The position numbers and the translations under genes are program-made. Source: Smallanthus sonchifolius (Eukaryota > Streptophyta > Magnoliopsida > Asterales > Asteraceae). From it: 64,000 nucleotides of DNA. The stretch is taken from assembly GCA_023525975.1 (NCBI GenBank), contig CM042032.1:18916001-18980000 (forward strand). The letters are read 5' to 3'. Below, piece after piece: positions 10,855 through 21,483 of this stretch. Below the pieces are notes generated by a model that saw only the letters and a list, made by a program, of their open reading frames with translations, was not told where the DNA came from and made no database searches. Position 1 is the first letter of the stretch, and every line of letters starts with the position of its first letter.

Positions 10855-13833
10855 GGTCACACCCCCAATTTCAACTAACGGAGTTTTACCGTTTGGGAAG
10901 TGACGAACCAAGATCTCAGACATTAGTTACTTTGAACGACTCTACATGGGACTCAAAATGAAAATATCATTTAAATCAGAGTATCATGCGGAAGCGTAAA
11001 GAAAGTAAATGCGCAAAATACACGCGCCCAAAACCAAAGTCCAAAAGTCCAAAAAGTCCAAACATCCAACCAAAACAAGTACAATAGAATAATTCAAACA
11101 AACATAAATAAGTTATAATCAAAGTAGTTGAATCCCATGCATGCCTTAACGTGCACCTGTGTCTTAACTTAGTGACCTGAGAAAACATGTAAGAAAATAT
11201 GTCAACACGAGGTTGGTGACTTCACAGGTTTCAGTATATGTAAATAAGCGTTTACCAGATTTATGTTCATTCATTACGTATCTATAGGTAGCTAACCTAT
11301 GTTCATGTTCAGCTCAAGCGCTCGCAACCGAAGCTGACTGTTTGTTTGTTGCCTCCTGCCAGGTCTATCAACACTGTCGGTGTGAGTAGGCTAACATTTC
11401 ACCCTTTCGATATCTAATCGAGTTAGCGCGACTAACCCGGGTGGGATTTGTCAAACCCAATAGTACTACTAAATATTACCTCGCTAAGATCCATATTAAC
11501 GGTCCGATATTAGTTGAGGACTTTCTGTGATAGCGTGTTACGCTTATTTTACATTGATATCATACGAATTACAAAATCCAAAACTTATTTAGTCATGTTT
11601 TCTCCCCCAAGTTAAAACAGTAAAAGGGGCCGTGAAAACTCACATGCGTTGCGTTGTAGGTAGTATCACACGAATGATAAGTTGGAACCACGAGTGTAAG
11701 TCTCAAACGACTTACGTATGCCCTAAAATTATAAACACATAAATTAGGGATACAATGGGAATTGTGACAACGACACGGAAAGTTAGAATGTCCTAACGCA
11801 TTGTATGGATTTTAGGAATAAACGAACGTGTCGACGGAGTTTTATATATATATATATAAATATATACATATCTTATTATAATGATTTTAGGAAATTTGCT
11901 TTACGCGTCGAACGTTGATAACAGATAATAATATTTTCATGCGTTTGAGTCGATTACAAAGGTTAGGGAAATAATATAATTTAATATATTATTTTTTTTA
12001 TTCGAAAGATTGACTAGATAATCCTTGGAGTGGGAAAATAATAAATATATTATTTTTAATCGAGGTAAATAACGTAGGTTATTTATACTTTCAAAAATGC
12101 CACACAAAATAACTAAATGAGTCGAAATAATATAATATATATACTATTTTATTAACGTTGAATGCGGGTTGAAAATAATATAATTATATTATTTTATACG
12201 AGGTTACAGTTTGAAAAATACATAAATACATTATTTTTAAAAGTGGAAAAATAGTAAAATTGGTTACAAGGTTCAAACCCGAGCTTACGGGTGGTTTCCA
12301 GGGTTAAAACACATTAACATAATATTATAATAATAGGGGGTTTGATTTATAATAATTAAATATAACAAAAATGCTTCAAAAATAAAATGTGGGAGCCCGG
12401 ACTCGAACCCGGGTCCCTCCCACATATGCGCATAACTTTAACCATCTGTGCCCGCTAGGGATTCGCAAACAAACCCGAAACAAAAAGGTTTTAACATTCG
12501 GGTTTCTGTGTTCTCCCTTCCAAACGTACCGCGATCGATCCCCAGCCCCGAATCCTTTGATTTCGATCCCGATAGGTCAAGGTAGTATATGGGTTTTGTA
12601 AATCGAGTCCGCACGAGGGTGTGGTGGTTTTAAATTTCAATAATAATAAGTTTAAATCTGTTTAATTCTCGTTTTAGAAACCAAAACCCTAGATATGAAC
12701 TAAGAATCAATTTGATAGATTTGGATATTAAATCTCCCTAGAAACATGGTGCTTTTACTCAATCAAGGATTGCGAATCTAACCATACAATTTAATTTCAT
12801 TGAGGTCGACTTTAGAGTCAAAAACCCCAAATCGAATCAAGAACAAACCCTAGGTTATGGGTTGTGATCAATTCGATGTTATTTGATAAAATAAACATAG
12901 GGCTTTCGATGAGTGATTGATTACGAAGCTAACCATGTGAATTAATTGGGTTATGATCAAGTCTAGAATCAAAAACACCAAATCGATTTTAGAACGAACC
13001 CTAGAATACGGACCGGGTATAATTCAATGTTAAAAGGAGAAATTGATAGAATGTTTTCAACGAATGCATGATTTCGAAACTGTTGATGTATTTTAATTTG
13101 ATTGAGGTGGGGTTTAGGGTCGAAACCCCCAATTCGTTTTTATGAATAAACCTTAGACTTGGATCATGATAGATTCGATGATATACGATCCAATCAACAT
13201 AGGGTTAATGATTTAGATGCTAAAACGAAGCTGTTGATGTAAATATTTACCAGAATGCGTGGCGGATTGATGGAGATTGACTGAAACGTTTTTCGACTTC
13301 GGCGATCTTGGTCTCTGACCTCTCCGGCTTGTCTTCCGTCAAATTGGGTGATGAAACAGGCTCAAAGAAGTTCGATTTAGCTACGCAGACGATTGATTTG
13401 TGAGAATTTTGATTGAGATTAACGAATTTGAGGTGTAGAATGTGATGGTCGACGGTTACAACTAGAACTCCCATAATTGGGATTAAACTCGAATCAATGA
13501 TTGGATTAACCGCCGCAATAATGAATGTAATTGTCATAATCATCCTTTTCGGTTACGAATTTGCACTAATTTCCGTTATGGATTTGCGAATTTAGATTCA
13601 AAATCAAAGAGTTTGACTTTTAAAAAGTCAACAAGAATACAACACTTTCTATTTTGAGTTTGAAAGTCAAAATTTCGGTTTTGGGACTTGGCAGAACTAG
13701 TCCCTGCAGTTTGAGATTAAGAAATGATAGAATTAGTCCCTGGGATTCAAGATTAGATTAACTAGGTTAGGATATAACGGAATTTTTAACTGGATTGCTA
13801 ACGGGGTTAACCCTAAAAGTCCGAATTGTCACA
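10855..13833 (-). repeat. 5' LTR of element G
   Basis: About 2980 bp. On the minus strand it starts TGTGACAATTCGG and ends GGGTGTGACC (the canonical final CA appears mutated). It lacks the CpG-rich repeats of the A/B/F LTRs. It holds a TA-rich simple repeat at about 11844-11862, an AT-rich central part at about 11820-12370, and a strong hairpin at 12387-12425. Apart from that I see no gene in it. Confidence 0.78.
12387..12425 (-). other. tRNA-like hairpin with a box B match inside the LTR of G
   Basis: Perfect 9-bp arms (ATGTGGGAG at 12387-12395 and CTCCCACAT at 12417-12425) enclose, on the minus strand, GGGTTCGAGTCC, which fits a Pol III box B / T-arm. A T-rich run (TTTTATTTTT) follows on that strand. 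It resembles the 3' half of a tRNA, but the T-stem has a mismatch and no full cloverleaf is evident, so I do not call a tRNA gene. It may be a tRNA-derived SINE remnant. Confidence 0.45.
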
Positions 13834-14375
13834 CATGTCTTGATTCAATCTCTCATTACATACTTGTGAGTATGAGCAGTGAGATGAACCGCAGTAATTG
13901 TGCTAAAGACATAACCCGAAACGGGTCTCTGAAGAAAATATTTGCTAAAATCTTACATCCTTTATCTGATAATGATATTTTTGTATTCTTTTACATACGC
14001 ACACATGCATACATGGGTTCGAATCAAAGTTGTAGTCTATATTTAGTTTTCACACTACTAATGATTCAAATACGCCTACAACCTACTGACAATTCAAATT
14101 ACTTGTTGATGAGCAGATTAAAAACATAATAATTTAAACAATCAAGTAAGCAACACGCAATCATTTCCCATATGAGCAGTCTATGGCATTTAGATCATTT
14201 CTCATGTACTATCGTTTCCTCTTTTCTCTAGATAACTTTGAAATTTTTCTCCATTTTCTATTTTGTTTGAATTCTTTTTGTAAAATATTGGAAAATTAAA
14301 AGAACTTTACAGAAATCTTTAAAAGAAATAAAATTTAACTTTCACGAATTGAATTGATTTAAGAAAAACAAGTTT
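13834..14375 (-). other. Pol-env spacer of element C (partial)
   Basis: AT-rich sequence downstream of pol, aligning with 44566-45105 of D. I see no gene; the small ORF on the plus strand is not conserved in D. Confidence 0.7.
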
Positions 14376-17300
14376 TCACTCTGGATTGAACATTCCTATC
14401 AAGTTGACAAGATGCTCAAAACGGGATCGATCAAATGCCTTAGTAAAAAGGTCCGCAAAGTTGTCATCTGTGTGAACCTTTACAAGTTTAACGAGATGCT
14501 TTTCAGCACAATCACGGATGAAATGATGGCGAATTTCAATATGTTTAGTTTTGGAATGTTTCACCGGGTTATTTGTGATGGACATGGTGGCATTGTTGTC
14601 AATGAACAGAGGAGTTCCAGTGAAGTTCAAGCCGTAGTCTCTCAATTGCTGCTGAATCCATAATATCTGATAACAACCGCTAGCTGCAGCAATGTATTCT
14701 GCTTCACATGTTGAGACAGAAACTGTTGACTGCTTCTTACACTGCTAGGAAACCAGACTGTCTCCTAAGAATTGACTTCCACCAGAAGTTGACTTTCTAT
14801 CAAGGTTACAACCGCCATAGTCTGAATCAGTGTAGGCTTTGAATTCAAATGACTGCTGCTTAGATTAGCAAAGACCTAATCGGGGTTTCCCTTTCAAGTA
14901 TCTGAAAATCCTCTTTACAGCTATCATATGAGACTCCTTTGGTTGTGACTGAAACCTTGAGCATAAGCATACAGCAAACGTTATATCTGTCCTTGAAGCT
15001 GTGAGATACATTAGAGATTCGATCATCCCACGGTACAATTTGCAATCCACACCCTTTCCATCTTTGTCAGGATGCAAACCATTATTGACGGGGATAGGTG
15101 TGCCATAAGTACTGCTATCATTCATCTTGTATTTTGACAGGATGTCCTGCACATACTTAGTTTGATGCAGATAAATGTCATCCTCTCTTTGACTGATTGC
15201 AGACCCATGAAGAATGACAATTCACCGATGTTACTCATCTTAAACTTGGACTTCATCACCTGTTCGAATTCCCTACACATCTCTTCGTTTGTAGACCCAA
15301 AGATGATGTCATCCACATACACTTGAACAAGAAGAATATCACCTCCTGCTTTCCGTATGAAGAGGGTCGAGTCAATCTGTCCACTGTCGAAACCATTAGA
15401 CAGTAGATGTTTAGATAATGTCTCATACCATGCCCGAGATGCTTGATGAAGACCATAAAGTGCTTTGTCGAGCTTATACACTTTATTGATATTATGCGGA
15501 TCTTCAAAGCCGGGAGGTTGAGTGACATAGACCTCTTCATGAACTTTTCCATACAGGAAAGCACTCTTCACATCAAGTTGATAGACCTTGAAGCCAACAT
15601 ATGAGGCATAAGCCATAAACAGTCGAATGGCCTCAAGTCTAGCAATTGGGGCATATGCTTATGTGTAGTCGAAGCCCTCTTGTTGATAAAAACCCTGAAC
15701 AACCAACCTTGCTTTGTTCTTCACTACAACATGACGATCATCCGTCTTGCATTCGAACACCCATCTGGTGCCAATTGGTTGTACGCCCCTTGGCAAGTCA
15801 ACCAAATCCCACACATGCAACTTTTGGAATTGAGACAATTCTTCTTGCATTGCATCAATCCAGCAGTTGTCAGTGAGAGCCTCTTTCACATTCTTTGGCT
15901 CTAACTGGGACACGAATGCAGCATGCAGACATGTTTCCATGACACCAGTGTCAAGTATCTCAGAGTAGAGAGTAGTGTTCTCAGCAATGGTTCGATGACG
16001 AGTTTGAACACCGGCAAGAGGATCACCAATAATGTTGTCTATTGGATGATTCTTATGCACTCACATCTCTGTTACATTCAGTTCCTAAATTTCTGAATCA
16101 AGATTCGTGCTTAACTCCCCCGTTTCCTGTGTTCCAGAAGAAAAAGATTCAATGTTAATTGGATCATCTGGAGCTTCATTTCCTACAGTTGTGTTAGGAT
16201 TAGCTTGAGCGTCATCTCCATCAACGTGAAGATATTCACTGTTATCACTGTCATGAGTTCCAGATGCAGATGCAGCATAGGAATCAGGAGTTACAATCGG
16301 CACAGTAGCACGAGTTGAGAAACTAGAGTCATCACCGACACCAAATAATTCATATACATTTGCGGCATCATTTACAGACAAATCTGGAAGATTGAAAGAT
16401 TTAAATAGCACATCATAATCAAAACCCCAAGCTGGACTAGTTGGTTCTGGTGGAATGCTGTGTTTACTACAATCCACTTCAAACCATTCATCGACAGTAC
16501 GAGTTCCTATATTGTACACTCTCTTGCAAGGCTAGTTGGAAACATATCCTAAGAAGATGCATTCCACAGCTTTTGCATGAAACATAGACCTGCGGTCTTT
16601 GTATTGTAGCAATAAGGAACAGGGACTACCAAAAGGAACTAGACAGTCAAGATTGGGAGGTCGATTGTTGATCAACTCATAACAAGTCTTGTTGTGCCTC
16701 TTCACAACCAGAACTCTGTTCAAGACGTGACAAGTTGTATTAACTGCTTCTACCCAGAAAGTGACAGGAAGCTTTGCATCAGACAGCATTGTCCTTGCAG
16801 TCTCAATCAAGGTTCTGTTCTTCTGTTCTGCGACTCCATTCTGCTGAGGTGTGTACGGGGCACTAAATTCGTGACAGATCCCCTTCTTGAGACAGAAAAG
16901 TTCCATCAAATTATTCTTGAATTCAGTTCCATTGTCACTCCTTATTCTTCTAACCTACAACTTGCAAAGAGATTCCATGCTCAGGATCAGGTATTGAATA
17001 ATATCAGCAGTTTCGTCCTTCGTACCTAAAAAATTCACCCAAGAAAAACATGAGAATCATCAGTTACAACCAGACAGAATGACTTACCTCCAATACGCCT
17101 GATACTTATGGGGCCAAACAAATCCATATGTAATAGCTCCAAAGGGGTATCGATGGAGTTTTGGAGCTTGGGCTTGTGAGACATCCGTTACTGTTTTCCC
17201 TTTTTACAAGGCATACAATCATCTGCAACGGTAAATCTCAGCTTAGGAACACCGGTTACCAAACCGTTTCGGACAAGATGATTCAATTTTTGATAAGAAA

Positions 17301-17770
17301 TGTTTCCGAGTTTCCTATGCCACAAGATAGAGTCAAGCTTTGTCGCTTTGGTAAGCAAAGAAGTAGCAACTAATGAGGTGGTTGTTGTCACGCTCATATC
17401 AATCTGATAGGTGTCATTTATCCTTGGCGTTCTCATCAGAATCCAGTCTTCAGGAACCTCAAAACCAGGTTTGAGAATCAAGCATTCAGTCTTGTCAAAC
17501 ATCACTGAGTACTCCTTGTCGCACATCTGGAAGACACACAACAAGTTATGCTTCAGTTGCTAGCAGTAGTTGACGTTTTCAAAGCTGACACAACCATTTG
17601 AAACCACGCCTTGACACGTGATACTACCTCCTTTCTCTCCAGCAAAGGCCATATAGCCGCCTCTGAATGGTTTCGCATCTTGAAGCAAGGCCATATTACC
17701 TGTCATGTGCCGGGAGCATCCACTATCTACATACCAACGATTAGAGATAGTACCCTTCGGATGTCCCTGC
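14376..17770 (-). pseudogene. pol: Element C pol (protease-integrase-RT-RNase H), broken
   Basis: Copia order is seen from right to left. Protease WYVDSGCSRHMTGN is at about 17740-17690. The pre-integrase zinc region (ILWHRKLGNISYQKLNHLV, then CMPCKKGKQ) is at about 17330-17190. The integrase core with APYTPQQNGVAEQKNRTLIE is at about 16880-16790. RT has LDVKSAFLYGKVHEEVYVTQ and the catalytic LVQVYVDDIIFGS at about 15350-15300. RNase H contains STCEAEYIAA and ends LVNLIGMFNPE at 14376. Numerous stops and frameshifts (for example near 16525, 16085, 15640, 15195, 14860 and 14745) make it non-functional, although the YVDD motif survives. In copia elements integrase precedes RT, as here. Confidence 0.9.
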
Positions 17771-17800
17771 ACAAGTCACAAAAATAATTAATTAGATTTG
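17767..17800 (-). promoter_or_regulatory. Putative 3' splice site at the gag-pol junction of C
   Basis: On the minus strand, right after the gag stop (at 17788-17790), the sequence reads CTAAT, a T-rich run, then GTGCAG|GG leading into pol. The same pattern is present in D and E. It is a candidate acceptor only; no donor has been identified. Confidence 0.35.
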
Positions 17801-18235
17801 GAGACCCAAGCCATAGTGGTCTTGGGTCGTCAGTCTTTCTCAAAATAAACAAGCTCAATTAATTCACAATCATGACTGTCAAAAATGGATGAATCTTTAG
17901 AAGATTTGGGACCAGGAGATTGAGAACTTTTGGATTTCTTGTTCCAGGACCTTTTCTTTTTCTTAACTGGAACAGTAGACTTAGATTCAACAGCAGCAGG
18001 TGAACTCGTTGAAGCTTAACCTGATTGAATTCTACCCAGCTGTTCCAGCTTTCTCAATCCCTTGTTCCTTCCTCTCCTCTGTGGCTTAGAGAGTTTCACC
18101 ACAGGTTTCTCACCAGTTGGTGCACTACCAGAGGTAGATACACAAGGTTTAGCAGGTAGCTTTCCCCTTTTTGAAACATATGGTTTAGCCTCAGATGTGA
18201 TCTTTGGCTTTACGATAGGTTTTACTGGTGGTTTC
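17788..18235 (-). pseudogene. gag: Element C gag, C-terminal fragment
   Basis: Lys/Pro-rich tail of Sirevirus gag with KPQRRGRNKGLRKLEQL and the terminal MAWVSKSN, matching D at 62788-63180. It contains stops at 18016-18018 and about 17829. The start of the protein lies beyond element B, at 28602-31085. The open frame running a few codons into the LTR of B is an artefact of the insertion. Confidence 0.85.
18231..18235. repeat. Target-site duplication of element B, left copy
   Basis: GTTTC directly before the 5' LTR of B; it is repeated at 28597-28601. Confidence 0.93.
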
Positions 18236-20755
18236 TGTAACATTTCTGATTTTTAGTATCCGTATTTCAAATTCAATGTAATGCATTTCAAACCAAATTC
18301 TAGTGCACTGTTTTGTTCTATTTGTACCATCAATTAAATACAATATTTCGATGTTAATCCGCAAATTTTTACACGGTTATAACCAACTAAAACACTACAT
18401 AGGTATCTATTTATACAAATATGTCAAAGACCAAAGTTACAAGGTCTGATGTTGAAAATTTACAAGAAACCCTAATAGGCACGGTCGCGACGAGTGCTTT
18501 GGCACGGTCGCGACGAGTGCTTTGGCACGGTCGCGTGACCAGCTTTGGAACGATCGCGACGAGTGCCTCAAATGGGCACGGTCGCGCCTAGTACCAGTTG
18601 AAATGTAAATACAGTTTTAATCACCCGATCATTGAGTTTCCGTAACCGATTTACACCTCATTACCATTAACGAAAGCAATGACACTTCCAATTACAACAA
18701 ACGTCTCAGATTAATCCAATTAATCTCAAAAATTCTCTCAAGCATTTCAAAGAAAACACAAAACCTCCTTGCGATCCGAATTCTCTCAATCAAGCAGTAG
18801 AGTCACACTATTCGATTCTCCCTAAAGCTCCTAGACTCTCTAGTTTAGCCGGAATCACAGCAGAAGACGCCGGAAGCCAGTCTCGTCGTCTCCGGAACTC
18901 ATTTCTATCGAACGCTATCCATCTGTCGTCCTTCCGGGTAATTGAAATCTTGTTCTCAATATATTTAGTCGCTATATCAAAAGCCCCATATCAATTTGGG
19001 CTTACAATATAGAAATCACCCTGAACCCGAAACCATATTTTATAAAAAAAATGGTTTAACCGATTTCAACCCAGAACGTGTTGTTAATACAATTAAAACA
19101 TCCCAATCTACTCGTAACATCACTACAAATAAAAGCCCTATGATTTCAAACACTAACAATGTAAGAACCAGTCAATTCGTGTCTGTTTTGGAAGAGACAC
19201 GGTCGCGCTAATCATCTAGCGCGTCGTGCCTCATGAGACGCGGTCGTGCCGACTATCAGCGCGGTCGTGTCCTCCTGTCCAGACCCAATCATGCCCTTTG
19301 ACTAATCTCAGTCGTGTCTTAGGATCATAGACACGATCGTGCCTGGCAAGGCACGGTCGTGCCTAGTGATTTAGTTAGTTAAGCCTCAGCTTGATCAACA
19401 CGGTCGCGCCCTAGCTAGCATGGCCGCGCCCGTGGTTTGAGCACGATCGTGGCCTTCCCAGGCACGGTCGTGTGTGAGTTAAAATCTTGGCAGAATTATA
19501 AAATTTTATATATTTTTCAAACCATAAATATTCTGATTGAATTACAAAATAAAAATAGTTGAATTTTATAAAATTGCATTTAATCTTATTTAGAAAGAAC
19601 AAATATTTAATAAATCGAAAAATTAATTATTTAAAGTTTATAAAATTTAATTTACAATTATTGTTAAACCTTTCATTTAAAAAGCATTTAAAATGGTTAA
19701 GTTACATTTTATAAATAAATAAATAAAATGATTATTTATTTAATTTATATTTAAACAAAAATGATTAATTAATTATACTAACTTATAACTAATACTTACA
19801 ATGTTTTCATAAACAATAATTATTTACATTACTTATTTAATTATTCAAACTCAAACCTTAATCAAAATGTTCTAAAAATACTCTTTCAAACTATATATAT
19901 TTTATTCAATACCTCCAATTACAAATCAATGACCTTATTACACAAGTCTAAATGTAACTTTAGACTTAAACATTGGTGCACACTATTAATACCATATACA
20001 TTACTCCTTAGGTTAACTTGTACATTTCAAGGATCCTTACTATCTAATAACTTTGTTAGCTACGCCTTCGAACCAAGTGAGTATTTCATAGCCCCTTTTA
20101 CTCTTTTACACTTTTGGGGTGAAACATGAACATTATTCAAATTACACATTACATTTACCCAAACAACACAAGTACAAATCCTATTTACATTCATGTGTGC
20201 AATTTGAGCTTTATGCCCGAGTGCTAGGTGTGCTAACCTTTGTATGCGATTATGTGCAATCATTAACTATACAAGCCGACGGTTTTCAATGATAGATCTA
20301 TTGAGTCTGACAAACCCACCCAAATTGGGGTGATTGATACCGACAACATAATTTTTGCATGCTAGTTACAAAGGTTTGATTGTACATGGTTACACAATAG
20401 CTGCTCCCCATAAATGTCTTATTTATCATGTTATGTAAGGATTTGTTTTACAAACTATATGCTATCTATATAAACCTGTGTTATACTCACCAACTTTTTA
20501 GTTGACTTTATTTTATTCATGTTTCAGGTTCTAATGTGTGAGATTGATCAAGATGTGCTACACATAGGCTTGGACTTAGTTAATTTAAATAAAAGGATTC
20601 TATGTATTTCAATTTTGTTCTATCTTGGATTTGGTTGTGTTTGGACTAATTGTTATGAAATTTGATGTTTAATATATTCAATCTAGTCAACCTTGTGCTT
20701 ATGAACAGTCTACATGTCCCGCCCCGATGATTCCGCCATCGGTCGGGGTGTGACA
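18236..20755 (+). repeat. 5' LTR of element B
   Basis: 2520 bp, TG...CA. Clusters of CpG-rich motifs lie at about 18477-18592 and 19196-19476. Between and after them the sequence is AT-rich, including a very AT-rich stretch at about 19490-19920. No gene is seen. Confidence 0.95.
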
Positions 20756-20758
20756 GAT

Positions 20759-20770
20759 TGGTATCAGAGC
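20759..20770 (+). promoter_or_regulatory. Primer-binding site of element B
   Basis: TGGTATCAGAGC, three bases after the LTR end, complementary to the 3' end of initiator tRNA-Met. Confidence 0.95.
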
Positions 20771-21483
20771 CTTGGTTATAGGGAATTAGGTTATTAGACA
20801 CCTTGACCTAGACTATAACTTTAGGACACCTACCTATGCTATGTTTCATGATTACATGTTATATGCTACATGCTATATGTTATATGTGATGTGTTACATG
20901 TTATGTGCTACATGCTTACTATGATTAGTTATTATTTTATTTGATGACTTAATTGTTAAACACCCATGGCTTATTAGTATATACTTAAATGATAAATTAA
21001 ATAAACAATATCTTTTCCTATATCCTAAAACCTCATAATATTCTTATCTTCTTCTCTATCTTTATCTTTCTAAGCATGTGGAAACTTCATGAAGCTAGAT
21101 CCATAAAAATTCTTTATTTTCTCATTAAGGTTTTTAAGCTTTGTTAATTATTTGAGGACACGTGCAATCTGGAAGAGTGACACCTGTATTTTGGGTTTTC
21201 TGTCTAGGAAAGCATTTCGCATAAATCCCAATCAACCGAGGGACCCGTATGCTTTCCTGGGAATTCCCGGGATGAGTGTTTACTTATAGGCTAAAGCATG
21301 TCTCCTTGAAAATTATATAAGTTTAAATTAACCTTAATGTGTCATAGTATTCGAGTGATTATATCACTATTTGAGTACAATCCAAACTATGATTATCTAT
21401 TTATTTTGTTATCTTATTCTATTAAATCCAAACAATTCTCATAAGTTCTTACATCTTTTTCTTGTCTTGTGAAAATCTGTAGA
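20771..21483 (+). other. Untranslated leader of element B
   Basis: No gene. Contains an imperfect ATGCTACATG-type repeat at about 20850-20915 and the palindrome GGGAATTCCC at 21259-21268, in a block shared with the leaders of A and F. It probably holds packaging signals (inference). Confidence 0.7.

Larger units (their letters stand above)
6836..13833 (-). mobile_element. Element G: truncated Ty3/gypsy retrotransposon with a leader ORF
   Basis: Minus-strand order is 5' LTR, primer site, an extra ORF, gag, protease, RT and the start of RNase H, after which element A interrupts it at 6835/6836. The other half is not in the window. RT places it near A, B and F, but its gag (beginning MSGRGRGG), its two zinc knuckles and its LTR are clearly different, so it is a separate family. 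Its right edge at about 13833 joins the pol-env spacer of copia element C; the same spacer is seen in D at about 44566. Confidence 0.87.
13834..18235 (-). mobile_element. Element C, left (3') piece: Sirevirus-type Ty1/copia
   Basis: Holds part of the pol-env spacer, all of pol and the end of gag of a minus-strand copia element. It is separated from its other piece (28597-31085) by element B, whose 5-bp duplication GTTTC marks the joint. It is cut on the left by element G. Its envelope-like ORF and 3' LTR are not in the window. Closely similar to D over pol and spacer. Confidence 0.9.

Noticed and set aside
12387..12425. A genuine tRNA gene
   Set aside because: Box B and a hairpin are visible, but there is a mismatch in the T-stem, no clear D- and anticodon arms and no proper acceptor pairing.
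18476..18595. A CRISPR-like array of regularly spaced repeats in the LTR
   Set aside because: Repeats are short, degenerate and irregularly spaced within a eukaryotic LTR, with no cas genes. They are LTR motifs.
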